Assembly (NCBI RefSeq): GCF_009906955.1
Contig: NZ_CP047656.1
Span: 868,001 to 932,000 of the forward strand
Origin: Paraglaciecola mesophila
Lineage (GTDB): Bacteria > Pseudomonadota > Gammaproteobacteria > Enterobacterales > Alteromonadaceae
Direction of reading: 5' to 3'
Length of the DNA stretch: 64,000 nt
Below, piece after piece: positions 32,901 to 42,053 of the stretch (positions are counted from its first letter, which is position 1; the number at the start of each line of letters is the position of its first letter). The translations under genes were made by a program, and so were the position numbers. The notes below the pieces were generated by a model, which was given only the letters and a program-made list of their open reading frames with translations, searched no databases and had not been told where the DNA came from.

Positions 32901-35066
32901 TTGAATTCGGGGTTCCCACTCGTAAAGGTAAGTGCATGGTTAACATTATTTTTCGCGCTGTGTTCACTGTTCAGTGTTGATGCTCAGGTAAACATAAGTT
33001 CACTCCCCAGTGATAGCGAGGCCGTACCAAACGTAACTACACTCGAACGCGCAATCGAGCAAGCACGTAAACAAGGTAATATCACCCAAGCAGAGAGACT
33101 GACGGGTGAGTTTCATCAGTTGGCCTTAGCGGAAAACGCGCCCATTTCTATTGCGGATAGCTATTTTCAACAAGCGCGCAACGCCATGGAGCGCAATAAC
33201 TATGAGCCGGCACATGATCTGCTCAATCAAGCCATTCGTCTGTATGAGAGCCAAGATAATCAGGTAGGTCTAGCCAAAGCTTACCGTCAGCTTGGGCTAA
33301 CCTATCGTTACCAATCAAATTACCCTCAAGCCTTGGAATATATTTATTTGGCTATGCAAATCAGTCAGCAATTAAAAGACCAGTCGGCAATAGCGTCCAC
33401 CTATAACAGTATTGGCTTAGTGCTTGAGAAAATGGGTCTACTTGAAGGGGCTGCCCAGGCACATCAGCAAGCGCTCGAATTGCATTACGAATTAGAAAAC
33501 AAAGACGGTATCGCCAGTGCCCTTTATAACTTAGGCGATCTTCGCAGGTTGATGGGCGACCACATGCTAGCGCTAAGCTACTTCAACGATGCCCTAGCGA
33601 TCGATTTGGCATCAGGAGGGAAAAAATACATTGCCTACAGTCATAATAAAGTGGGTTATCAATACATTGAATTAGGTGACTACCAAAAAGCGCACGAGCA
33701 TCTTAATACAGCCTTAACCTTATTCAAACACATTCAAGCGCCTCGGGATACCGATTGGGCGTTGACCTCAATAGCAAGATTAGAAATGGAATTAGGCAAC
33801 CTAGAACAGTCCCGAGTGCTGTTAGACGGGGTTATCGAGCGAGCGATTAAACATAATTACAAAAGTTTATTGGTTGACGCCTATCGACTTTCAGCCAGCT
33901 TAGCCCTAAAAAGTGACGATACGAAATTAGCGATTCAGCATATAGATGCCGGAGTGGTGCAAGCACGGAGCAACAACGAAACACATGATGAAGCACTGTT
34001 AGAAGCACTTCGCGTACAAGCGTATATTAAAGAAGATGCGTTAAGGCTAGCCTTTGATGCATTGCTGGCACAAAAGAAACTCGAAGATGAAACGCTGAAC
34101 GCTAGTCGCATCAATACGATTGCCACATTACAGTCACAAGCAGAGTTTGTGCGCCGTGCTCAACAAATTAAACTGCTCGAACAAGAAAAAGCGTTAAGCA
34201 AAGTTAAACAAGAACAAGCCGAGTTAGGCAGAAACGTTAGTATCGCTGGCGTAGCGGGCAGCTTTGTACTGTTTGTGTTGATTTACAGTCGTATAAATCA
34301 GCGTAATTTGAATAAACGCTTAACCCGAGAAGTCGCTCTTCGCACAACTGAATTAGAACAAAAGAACATAGAGTTACAAGCGGCCTATCAAGAAGTGGAG
34401 GCAATCAGTCTAACAGACAAGTTAACCGGAGTGCATAACCGGCGCTTTTTAGAGAATCAAATTGGCGCAGATTTAGAAAAAAGTCAGCGTGTTTACGCCG
34501 ATTGGCATGATGGCAAAACGCCCCTACCTCAACAAGCCGACATAGTCGTCTTCATGATCGACATGGATCATTTCAAACGCGTAAATGATGAACACGGTCA
34601 CGGCGCGGGGGATGTAGTGCTACAACAACTTACCCAACGATTGGCATTAGTATTCAGGCAATCAGATTATATCGTGCGCTGGGGGGGCGAAGAATTTGTA
34701 GGCGTAGCGCGTTTTATTGACCGCTCCGACGCTGGTAAATTAGCTCAGCGACTGTTACATGAGGTGGGTGCTACCCCCTTTACTTTGCCAAGCGGAGTAT
34801 CAATATATAACACCTGCTCTGTGGGCTACGCCTGTTTCCCGAGCGCTATACAACAGGCCCAAGCAAGTGATTGGCAAACCTTAATTGCCTTGGCGGATAC
34901 CTGTTTATACGAAGCAAAAAACAACGGGCGCAATGCTTGGGTTGGCATCGAGTGCATTGATGCGCCAAGCGCGAACATCACTGACATCGCTACAACTTAT
35001 TTCGAATCAGGGGCCGATAAAAATAAACTCAAAGTGGTTACCTCATACGCACGACATAATTTATAG
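32901..35066 (+). CDS. TPR-repeat diguanylate cyclase (GGDEF)
   Basis: 721 residues, starting at TTG 32901 with ACGGAG seven bases upstream. A signal peptide/first helix covers residues 1-29 (FSVDAQV). About nine TPR repeats occupy residues 70-380 (for example ASTYNSIGLVLEKMGLLEGA). A coiled coil is followed by a membrane helix near 447-463 and a C-terminal GGDEF domain with the active motif WGGEEF. The preceding RQSD is the product-inhibition I-site. The TPR part should face the periplasm and sense a ligand or protein; the output raises c-di-GMP, which often controls matrix and amyloid production, relevant to the nearby repeat-protein locus (inference). Confidence 0.92.
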   Translation: MNSGFPLVKVSAWLTLFFALCSLFSVDAQVNISSLPSDSEAVPNVTTLERAIEQARKQGNITQAERLTGEFHQLALAENAPISIADSYFQQARNAMERNNYEPAHDLLNQAIRLYESQDNQVGLAKAYRQLGLTYRYQSNYPQALEYIYLAMQISQQLKDQSAIASTYNSIGLVLEKMGLLEGAAQAHQQALELHYELENKDGIASALYNLGDLRRLMGDHMLALSYFNDALAIDLASGGKKYIAYSHNKVGYQYIELGDYQKAHEHLNTALTLFKHIQAPRDTDWALTSIARLEMELGNLEQSRVLLDGVIERAIKHNYKSLLVDAYRLSASLALKSDDTKLAIQHIDAGVVQARSNNETHDEALLEALRVQAYIKEDALRLAFDALLAQKKLEDETLNASRINTIATLQSQAEFVRRAQQIKLLEQEKALSKVKQEQAELGRNVSIAGVAGSFVLFVLIYSRINQRNLNKRLTREVALRTTELEQKNIELQAAYQEVEAISLTDKLTGVHNRRFLENQIGADLEKSQRVYADWHDGKTPLPQQADIVVFMIDMDHFKRVNDEHGHGAGDVVLQQLTQRLALVFRQSDYIVRWGGEEFVGVARFIDRSDAGKLAQRLLHEVGATPFTLPSGVSIYNTCSVGYACFPSAIQQAQASDWQTLIALADTCLYEAKNNGRNAWVGIECIDAPSANITDIATTYFESGADKNKLKVVTSYARHNL

Positions 35067-35267
35067 CTGTTCGCACTTTCACCGCACAACAGCACTCGGT
35101 TGATATTTAAGTGTTCAATATATAACAGTGATGATCATGTAACATTTCTATTGACTCGTACCACACCTATCCCCATGTTAATTTTTTGATTATGTAAATG
35201 AACATTAATCTTACTTTGAGATGTATACCTTAATTTCAAAGCTCCACACGACAGAACAGGACAAGAA

Positions 35268-36389
35268 ATGAATAAAAGCAAACAGTTATTTACCCACATT
35301 TCATCAGATGGCGAACTAAACATTCATTTGAAAGACGTTGACGTGCCATCACCCAAGGCCCACGAAATTGTGGTTAAAATGCAAGCCTCGCCTATTAATC
35401 CATCCGATATGTGGCCTATGTTTGGCCCAGCTGACCTATCTAAAGCACAATTGAGTGACGATAAAACCACACTTAGTGCACCTATTCATAAAGGCATGTT
35501 AGGGCGTGTTAAATCACGTTTAGACCAAACCTTACCTATCGGAAATGAAGGGGCTGGTGTTGTCGTAGCTGCCGGTGATAGCGAACAGGCGCAAGCATTA
35601 ATCGGCAAAACAGTCGCTGTACTTACTGGCGCCTGTTATACCCAATATACATGTGTACCAGTGCAAGCGTGTATCGCACATCATGACGATACAACACCAT
35701 TAGCAGCAGCCTCTTCATTTGTTAACCCGCTGACGGCATTAGGTATGGTAGAAACCATGCGCATGGAAGGGCACACGGCATTGGTGCATACCGCAGCAGC
35801 GTCAAGCCTTGGTATTATGCTAAATAAAATATGTCTTGCGGAAGGTGTGCAGTTAGTAAATATTGTACGCAAGCAAGAACAAGTTGATTTATTAACCAAA
35901 ATTGGCGCCAAGTACGTTGTCAATTCATCAAGTGATAGTTACAAGAAAGATTTATACAAAGCAATTGAAGCTACCGGTGCAACGCTCGCATTTGATGCCA
36001 TTGGCGGTGGAGAATTAGCAAGCGATATATTAAGCACAATGGAAGCAGTTGGTAGTAAAGATGCCACTGGTTTTAATACTTACGGTTCGACAGATAACAA
36101 ACAAGTCTACATTTATGGGGGTCTAGACTTCTCACCTACTACATTGAACCGCGCATTTGGCATGACATGGAGTATCGGTGGCTGGTTATTGATGCGCTTT
36201 TTAGGCAAATTGGATGCGCCAAAAGTCGCTGAATTACACAAGCGTGTAGCGGATGAAATCAATACCACATTTGCGATTGAGTCTAGCGTAGAGCTTTCTT
36301 TTGAAGAGGCGCTCACACCAGAAATTATCGCCAAGTACAACGCGAAATCGACCGGTGGGAAATACATCATTAACCCAAATAAAGCGTAA
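35268..36389 (+). CDS. MDR-family oxidoreductase (quinone reductase-like)
   Basis: 373 residues. It has the GroES-like N-terminal domain (SPINPSDMWPMFGPAD, then LPIGNEGAGVV) and a nucleotide-binding domain with AAASSLGIMLNKICLAEG in the position of the GxGxxG motif. No set of zinc-binding cysteines is seen, so it is the zinc-free NADPH-dependent type that reduces quinones or enones. A LysR regulator follows on the same strand after a terminator-like hairpin. Confidence 0.85.
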   Translation: MNKSKQLFTHISSDGELNIHLKDVDVPSPKAHEIVVKMQASPINPSDMWPMFGPADLSKAQLSDDKTTLSAPIHKGMLGRVKSRLDQTLPIGNEGAGVVVAAGDSEQAQALIGKTVAVLTGACYTQYTCVPVQACIAHHDDTTPLAAASSFVNPLTALGMVETMRMEGHTALVHTAAASSLGIMLNKICLAEGVQLVNIVRKQEQVDLLTKIGAKYVVNSSSDSYKKDLYKAIEATGATLAFDAIGGGELASDILSTMEAVGSKDATGFNTYGSTDNKQVYIYGGLDFSPTTLNRAFGMTWSIGGWLLMRFLGKLDAPKVAELHKRVADEINTTFAIESSVELSFEEALTPEIIAKYNAKSTGGKYIINPNKA

Positions 36390-36406
36390 TCGTCAGCACG
36401 CTTGTA

Positions 36407-36433
36407 ATAAGGGCTAAGTGAATTAGCCCTTAT
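36407..36433. terminator. Hairpin terminator after the MDR oxidoreductase
   Basis: ATAAGGGCTAA (36407-36417) pairs perfectly with TTAGCCCTTAT (36423-36433) around GTGAA. The T tract is short, but the stem is strong. Confidence 0.75.
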
Positions 36434-36601
36434 ATTGCCATCAATCTGTTTCGTGCAATGGCGTTGCTTAAGTGTCGTTGTCATGATCCGCTGCATAATC
36501 ATCAACTTTCTTGGTTTATTTCTAGCACTGATTTTCGAATTAATTGAAATAGCCCCAATCTCATGAAAGACTTTCAAAAATTATTTGAAAGCAATATCTA
36601 G

Positions 36602-37513
36602 ATGAAAAACATTCAAGACCTACGTTTATTTTGCGAAACCGCGCAACAAGGTAGTTTGTCAGCCTGTGCCAGAAAAATGGACATATCGCCTGCTGTGGTC
36701 AGCGCGTCGCTAAAACGCCTTGAAGCTGATTTAGGCGTTCTGTTGTTTATTCGCTCAACACGAAATCTACGCTTAACGCAAAAAGGTGAACAATTTTTGC
36801 GTCACTGCAAAAATGCGCTGGCGATATTGGATGAAGCCACCACGCAAATCCACAGTGAAGACGAAGAATTAAGGGGTGTAATACAGTTGTCAGCACCGTC
36901 AGATATGGGGCGCAATCTATTGCTTCCCTGGCTTGATAACTTTATGGAAGCACATCCAAGAGTCGAAGTACGTTTGCAACTATCAGACAGCCCAGCCGAT
37001 TTATACAGTCAACCCGTAGATTTAGCGCTTCGGTATGGGAAACCAAAGGATTCTGGATTTATTGCTATTCCAATTGCTCCCAATAACGTACCTGTCTTAT
37101 GCGCATCACCAAGTTACATTAATCAATTCGGTTCACCTACGACCTTGCAACAACTCACGGAGCACAATTGCTTGTGCCACGGTCACAATGACACCCTACA
37201 TACCCGCTGGACGTTCAGCAAGGAGAGTAAACAAGCCAGTGTCGATGTAACAGGAGATCGCCAATGTAAAGACGGTGACATCACCCGGAAATGGGCAGTC
37301 GCGGGCAAAGGAATTGCCCGCAAATCGAAGCTAGATGTTATTCAAGATTTAATACACGGACGCTTAGTAGAGATCAATATCGATGGCTGGCATGGGGAAA
37401 CATTCCCTTTAAACCTCATTTGCGCCGAAAGGCGCATATTAAGCCCCACAGTCAATGCATTTAAACTACATTTGTTGGAAAACGTGACGGCGCTGTTTAA
37501 TCAACTTAAATAG
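36602..37513 (+). CDS. LysR-family transcriptional regulator
   Basis: 303 residues. The N-terminal helix-turn-helix (QQGSLSACARKMDISPAVVS, then LKRLEADLGVLLFIRSTR) is followed by a substrate-binding periplasmic-protein-like domain (VIQLSAPSDMGRNLLLPWLD). It is of the CrgA/DsdC-like subgroup with SxxDLALRYG-type sequences (DLALRYGKPKDSGF). Being downstream of the MDR gene rather than divergent, its target is not obvious. It converges on the next gene. Confidence 0.9.
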   Translation: MKNIQDLRLFCETAQQGSLSACARKMDISPAVVSASLKRLEADLGVLLFIRSTRNLRLTQKGEQFLRHCKNALAILDEATTQIHSEDEELRGVIQLSAPSDMGRNLLLPWLDNFMEAHPRVEVRLQLSDSPADLYSQPVDLALRYGKPKDSGFIAIPIAPNNVPVLCASPSYINQFGSPTTLQQLTEHNCLCHGHNDTLHTRWTFSKESKQASVDVTGDRQCKDGDITRKWAVAGKGIARKSKLDVIQDLIHGRLVEINIDGWHGETFPLNLICAERRILSPTVNAFKLHLLENVTALFNQLK

Positions 37514-37547
37514 CGCTGACACGATGTAGTAGCACGCGCCAACCAAT

Positions 37548-38378
37548 TTAGGATAGAAAAGTATTGGTATTTAAGCGATACCCTACCCCTTTGACGGTGA
37601 GTATCCATCTAGGATTGTCAGGGTCTACTTCAACTTTTTTACGCAAAAGGTGCATATATTGGTATAAGTCTGACTTGTTGGCACGGCGAGTGTCTGGCCA
37701 TAAATTTTCGATGATCTTTTCGGTGCTGCACACATGATCGTGCACCTGAGCCAATATGGTAAACAGTTTAAATTCTTTCGCCGTCAGCATAATGTTTTTG
37801 CCATGACAGTGCACCGTTCTACTGTTGTTATCGATAACAAATGGCCCTAAAACAAAACTCATTTCTTCATCGGGCAAGAAATCTTTTAACACTTGAGCAG
37901 TATGATGACTTCGCTCGAGACCTAAAATAGCGGAGATACCTCGCCGATCAATGGCACTTCTTCTCTCCTTGTGACGCCTTTCGTCTCTCAGGGTACTATG
38001 GTTCACGCTAATCTGAGGCAAGTAACTGTCTAACTTTGCAATTAAATCGACATCAGTAAAGTATTCGATCCAAGGTAGGCGATCAGTAAGCTTTGAATTA
38101 CATTGATTCAAAACTGCACACACAGGGATTTTATAGACATGATTAATTCGGTGCAGTACCTCAACGTGTGATGCTAAAAGTTCTGCCCTAATTGTGCGTA
38201 AATCTATTAATACCACTTTACATACGCGGCTAACCAAGTCGAGCGAAAGCGGGTCGTTTAAGGACACTGAGCGAAATGAAAAATGGTTGGCTACGCTTAA
38301 TCCGGTCAACACGCCAATTAGAAAGTTGTCATCGGATATTACCAGCATGCCTTGCTGTGCTTGAGAATGCGTCATCAT
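37548..38378 (-). CDS. Atypical response regulator with OmpR/ToxR-type winged helix
   Basis: 276 residues. The C-terminal ~85 residues are a winged helix: LTAKEFKLFTILAQVHDHVC, ENLWPDTRRANKSDLYQYM and LTVKGVGYRLN. The N-terminal part looks like a worn receiver domain: VISDDNFL holds the acidic pair and LIDLRT holds an Asp at about residue 59, but I see no clear conserved Lys. A basic linker (DERRHKERRSAIDRRG) joins them. No partner kinase is adjacent. It diverges from the repeat-protein gene at 39002, with 620 bases between, and is a candidate regulator of that locus. Confidence 0.8.
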   Translation of the reverse strand: MMTHSQAQQGMLVISDDNFLIGVLTGLSVANHFSFRSVSLNDPLSLDLVSRVCKVVLIDLRTIRAELLASHVEVLHRINHVYKIPVCAVLNQCNSKLTDRLPWIEYFTDVDLIAKLDSYLPQISVNHSTLRDERRHKERRSAIDRRGISAILGLERSHHTAQVLKDFLPDEEMSFVLGPFVIDNNSRTVHCHGKNIMLTAKEFKLFTILAQVHDHVCSTEKIIENLWPDTRRANKSDLYQYMHLLRKKVEVDPDNPRWILTVKGVGYRLNTNTFLS

Positions 38379-39001
38379 CTAATCCTTTATCTAGATAATC
38401 AGACGGACTCAACTCACAAGACAGCATATTTGGGAATAAAAAGCAGAATCCTATCGTAATAATCTCTGATTAATTCACGTCAAACTTTTATTAAAAAGCA
38501 AAAAGCGAACCACATAATATAATATTTAATGAATACCGAGACTTAATAGATAAAACTAAATTCTAATCAAGATAAATATTGTAGATTGTAAAGAAAATAG
38601 ACAGTGACTTTTCAATATATGTAATATTCAGCTTAATTTTATGACTGAATTCTCGCCGAAATTCCCTGTTAAAATATCTTCCCGAAAATAAACTTCAACC
38701 TAACCTTAGCAATAATTAAAGAGAAAATAACAAGTTGCATCCAATTACCTAGCAAGAGAACTTTAATTACCCAAAAAATTAAAGCTATTAATCTTGTACT
38801 GTCGCAAAAAAGTAATTTTAAGGTGTTTTTAATGTGCTCTTAATGGAATTTTCAGCTACCAATTAACTACAGTCATTGCGGGAGAAAAAGAACAGGACAC
38901 AGTTCCCTTTCCCTTTGTATATTTTTGAATATTAAGCGTTGCTATTTCCAGTGAGATTTTCCGTGAATGGTAACAAATCGTTTTTTAATGGAGCATAAAA
39001 G
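38379..39001. promoter_or_regulatory. Long AT-rich leader region of the repeat-protein locus
   Basis: About 620 strongly AT-rich bases between a regulator gene and the repeat-protein gene, with no supportable gene. This length suggests an extended regulatory region or long 5' untranslated leader. A ribosome binding site (ATGGAG) lies about 8 bases before ATG 39002. I could not assign specific operators. Confidence 0.5.
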
Positions 39002-40924
39002 ATGAAAGTATTTAATAAAAGCTTATTAGCAGCAAGCATGACAATCATACTCGGTTCAGCAACCAGTGTGTGGGCAAACCCAACAAACACCGCCACGGAA
39101 GTGGCTGAATCTCAAACAGCAACGGCAAGTGCTGATAGCACCGGCGACTCATCAGCAGCAGCAAACGAAAATTCTACTGCCAACACAGACAACAGCACTG
39201 ATTCTTCCGATAACAGCGATGCAAGTTCTGCATCAGGCAGCGAAGTTGCCGCCAACAACGGCAGTATGGCAGCAACGGATAATAGCGATAACTCGGACAA
39301 TTCGGACGCGTCTGATAACAGTGACAATTCTGACAACAGCGATAATAGCGATGGTAGTTCCGCGTCAGGCAGCGAAGTAGCGGCTAACAACGGCAGTATG
39401 GCGGCCACTGATAACAGCGACAATTCTGATAACTCGGATAATTCAGATAATTCGGACAACTCAGATAACAGCGATATGAGTGACGGCAGCTACGCATCGT
39501 CTACTGAGTCTGCTGCGAATAATGGCAGTACCGCTATGACTGATCGCTCTGATAACTCAGATAACAGCGACAACTCAGACAACAGCGATAACAGTGATGG
39601 CAGTGCAGCATCGGCTACCGATGCGGCAGCAAATAATGGCAGTATGGCCATGAGCGATCGTTCGGACAACTCTGATAACAGTAATAATTCAGATAATTCG
39701 GATAACAGTGATAACTCGGACAATTCGGATAATTCGGACAGCAGTGACGGCAGCTACGCCTCAGCCACGGACTCTGCGGCAAATAACGGCAGTACAGCCA
39801 TGACAGACCGTTCAGACAACTCTGACAACAGCAACAACTCAGACAATTCTGATAACTCTGATAGCTCATCGTCAGACAGCAGTGACAATAGCTACGCTAT
39901 GGGAACTGAAGCTACTGCGAACAATGGCAGCATGGCAATGAGTGATCGCTCTGATAATTCAGATAACAGTGACAATTCAGATAACAGTGATAATTCTGAC
40001 AACAGCAACAATAGCGATAACAGCTATGCTTCTGCGTCTGATGCTGCAGCAAATGGCGGTAGCACTGCCACTTCTGATCGCTCTGACAACAGCATGGCCA
40101 ACGCCAGCGCTATGGGCTCGGCAGCTGCGAACGGTGGCAGTACCGCGTCAGCTGACAACAGTGACAGCAGCGATAACAGTTATGCAAGTGCAAGTGCCAT
40201 GGGTGCCGCGTCAGCCAATGGTGGCAGCACTGCTAGCACGGACAATAGCGATAACTCTGACAATTCCGATAATAGCGATAACTCTGATAATTCGGACAAT
40301 TCCGATAATTCCGATAACAGCTATGCTAATTCATCAATGGGTGGCGCATCGGCAAATGGCGGTAGTACTGCAAATGTTGATAATTCGGATAACTCAGACA
40401 ACTCTGATAATTCCGATAATAGCGATAATAGTGATAACAGCTATGCAAATGCAGCTGAAGGCGGTGCTTCCGCTAACGGAGGCAGTACTGCCACGGTAGA
40501 CAACAGTGATAGCAGCGACAATAGCGATAACAGTGACAATAGTTACGCGAATGCCGCAGAAGGTGGTGCATCGGCGAATGGTGGTAGCACGGCATCAGTC
40601 GATAACAGTGACAATAGCGATAATAGCGATAATAGCGACAATAGCTCTGCATGGTCTGAGGGCTGGGGTACATCGGCGGCAAACAATGGTGGTGTTGCTA
40701 CAACAACATATAGCGTCAATGAATCCAACCTAACGGGGTCTGTTACTGGCAACTATGTCACTTATAGCTTCGATAATCAGTCAACGATAGCAAGTAACAA
40801 TAGCATGTCCGATACCTTCAACGGAACCGCGGGTATTAACCAAAACGTGCAGAACTTGGGTCACAACGCCCTGGCACAACAACAAGTATCTTTCCAAGGA
40901 AATGTAAATGTGAACCCTCAATAA
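39002..40924 (+). CDS. Secreted Asn/Asp/Ser-repeat protein (candidate amyloid-like fibre subunit)
   Basis: 640 residues. The signal peptide covers 1-25 (SATSVWA). Residues ~55-555 consist of blocks of the DNS tripeptide (about 65 by hand count) alternating with about 13 spacers of consensus AAN(N/G)GS(T/M)A, often preceded by YAS or YANA. The last ~85 residues are non-repetitive and end GINQNVQNLGHNALAQQQVS, an Asn/Gln-rich pattern like amyloid or nucleator strands. It is highly acidic. The arrangement (exported repeat protein, then small exported proteins, C39 peptidase, barrel protein) parallels fapC in fap operons, although I see no FapC-type repeat sequence. Ca2+ binding by the Asp-rich blocks or a cold-related surface function are alternatives. 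Confidence 0.85.
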   Translation: MKVFNKSLLAASMTIILGSATSVWANPTNTATEVAESQTATASADSTGDSSAAANENSTANTDNSTDSSDNSDASSASGSEVAANNGSMAATDNSDNSDNSDASDNSDNSDNSDNSDGSSASGSEVAANNGSMAATDNSDNSDNSDNSDNSDNSDNSDMSDGSYASSTESAANNGSTAMTDRSDNSDNSDNSDNSDNSDGSAASATDAAANNGSMAMSDRSDNSDNSNNSDNSDNSDNSDNSDNSDSSDGSYASATDSAANNGSTAMTDRSDNSDNSNNSDNSDNSDSSSSDSSDNSYAMGTEATANNGSMAMSDRSDNSDNSDNSDNSDNSDNSNNSDNSYASASDAAANGGSTATSDRSDNSMANASAMGSAAANGGSTASADNSDSSDNSYASASAMGAASANGGSTASTDNSDNSDNSDNSDNSDNSDNSDNSDNSYANSSMGGASANGGSTANVDNSDNSDNSDNSDNSDNSDNSYANAAEGGASANGGSTATVDNSDSSDNSDNSDNSYANAAEGGASANGGSTASVDNSDNSDNSDNSDNSSAWSEGWGTSAANNGGVATTTYSVNESNLTGSVTGNYVTYSFDNQSTIASNNSMSDTFNGTAGINQNVQNLGHNALAQQQVSFQGNVNVNPQ

Positions 40925-40957
40925 CATCGCAATGGTAGGTTTCATTTTAAGGAAATA

Positions 40958-40986
40958 TAAGTTGCTGGCACTATGCCAGCAACTTA
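40958..40986 (+). other. Very stable intercistronic hairpin
   Basis: TAAGTTGCTGGCA (40958-40970) pairs perfectly with TGCCAGCAACTTA (40974-40986), a 13-bp stem with a 3-nt loop, between the repeat-protein gene and the 115-residue gene. It is followed by TTAAAAAAGG, not a T run, so it is more likely an mRNA-stabilising or partial-attenuation element that keeps the main subunit in excess (inference). Confidence 0.7.
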
Positions 40987-41005
40987 TTAAAAAAGGACAC
41001 GGGCT

Positions 41006-41353
41006 ATGAAGAAAATATCTAACATTACTAGTGTATTTATTCTATTTCCCTTACTGATGCTAGTTTCATTTTATAGCGATGCGCAACCCGCAATAGATGA
41101 GATAGCACCTGTTTTACTTGATGATTTAGACCAAGAGCGTGGAATGGGCGGCGTCGTTGATGTCACCAATAACACCCATTTAGAAGCCATTTTAACGGAC
41201 AACTACAACGCCAACAGTATAACGGGGAATAATTCAATCGATCGAGGATCATTTAATGATGCTTCTGGCGTGTTTTCCATCATTCAAAACACCGGCAACA
41301 ACGTCATTATTCAAGAATCGACCATCATCACAGTCACCATCGCACCTAATTAA
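41006..41353 (+). CDS. Small exported protein with GG motif, Fap-like locus
   Basis: 115 residues. A signal peptide (to SDA, residue 26) is followed by an acidic segment LDDLDQERGMGG with Gly-Gly at 48-49, then ITGNNSIDRGSFNDASGVFS and IIQNTGNNVIIQESTIITV. The Asn/Gln-rich strand motif FSIIQNTGNNV recalls small accessory proteins of functional-amyloid operons. The GG could be a cleavage site for the C39 peptidase encoded three bases downstream (inference). AAAAGGACAC lies upstream of the start. Confidence 0.7.
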   Translation: MKKISNITSVFILFPLLMLVSFYSDAQPAIDEIAPVLLDDLDQERGMGGVVDVTNNTHLEAILTDNYNANSITGNNSIDRGSFNDASGVFSIIQNTGNNVIIQESTIITVTIAPN

Positions 41354-41356
41354 CGG

Positions 41357-42043
41357 ATGAATAGGCGTACTATGAGACTTTTACTGTGTTTAGCCATGTT
41401 ATTTACCACCTGCCCAGCTTTGAGCGGTCTGGTTGATTTTAATGGTCAGTTTTCTATTAAAGTCACCAGTATCAGCGAGCTTCGCTTTAAAACGATTTAC
41501 AAGCAAAAATATGACTTCAGCTGTGGTTCAGCAACACTTGCAAGCTTACTGTCGTTCCACTACAACGACCAAGTGAATGAACTAAGTGTATTCAAAGATA
41601 TGTTTGAACACGGAAATAAAGAGAAGATTAAGCATCAAGGGTTTTCATTACTTGATATGAAGCAGTACCTCGCACGCAGAGGTTACCGTTCAAATGGCTT
41701 TAAAATCTCATTGGAACAGCTTTCCAGCGCGCAACTTCCTGCTATTACCATAATCAATAACAATGGTTATATGCATTTTGTGATCATAAAAGGCAGCAGT
41801 AGCTCTGACGTGCTTGTGGGCGATCCCGCTATTGGTTTGAAATCAATAAAAATGGCGGAATTTATGGAAATGTGGAACAACCGAATATTATTTGTGATTC
41901 AGGATTACAAAGACATTGCCGTGAGTCAGTATCAAAGTGATCAGAAAAATGACCACCTAGTTCGCGCCAATTTAGGGCTAGCAGTCGATCATGCCAGTTT
42001 AGGACTATTTAACGTATTACAACCCTCTAGTGTTGACTTTTAA
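41357..42043 (+). CDS. C39-family (double-glycine) peptidase, FapD-like
   Basis: 228 residues with a signal peptide, so periplasmic. An ATG at 41372 gives a cleaner n-region and is an alternative start. The catalytic triad of peptidase C39 is visible: Cys in QKYDFSCGSATLASLLS, His in NNGYMHFVIIKG and Asp in VLVGDPAIGLKS; EKIKHQGFSLLDMKQYLARR is the helix shared with FapD. In Pseudomonas fap operons FapD is the C39-like protein needed for amyloid biogenesis. Here it overlaps functionally with flanking GG-motif proteins, its plausible substrates. Confidence 0.85.
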   Translation: MNRRTMRLLLCLAMLFTTCPALSGLVDFNGQFSIKVTSISELRFKTIYKQKYDFSCGSATLASLLSFHYNDQVNELSVFKDMFEHGNKEKIKHQGFSLLDMKQYLARRGYRSNGFKISLEQLSSAQLPAITIINNNGYMHFVIIKGSSSSDVLVGDPAIGLKSIKMAEFMEMWNNRILFVIQDYKDIAVSQYQSDQKNDHLVRANLGLAVDHASLGLFNVLQPSSVDF

Positions 42044-42053
42044 GGAACGAGAA

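Noticed and set aside
39066..40752. Long antisense and alternate-frame reading frames across the repeat-protein gene (for example LSELSELS-type and ITVIIAIT-type products)
   Set aside because: They are mirror effects of the DNS codon repeats in other frames; none has a binding site, and the annotated frame alone has a signal peptide and sensible ends.
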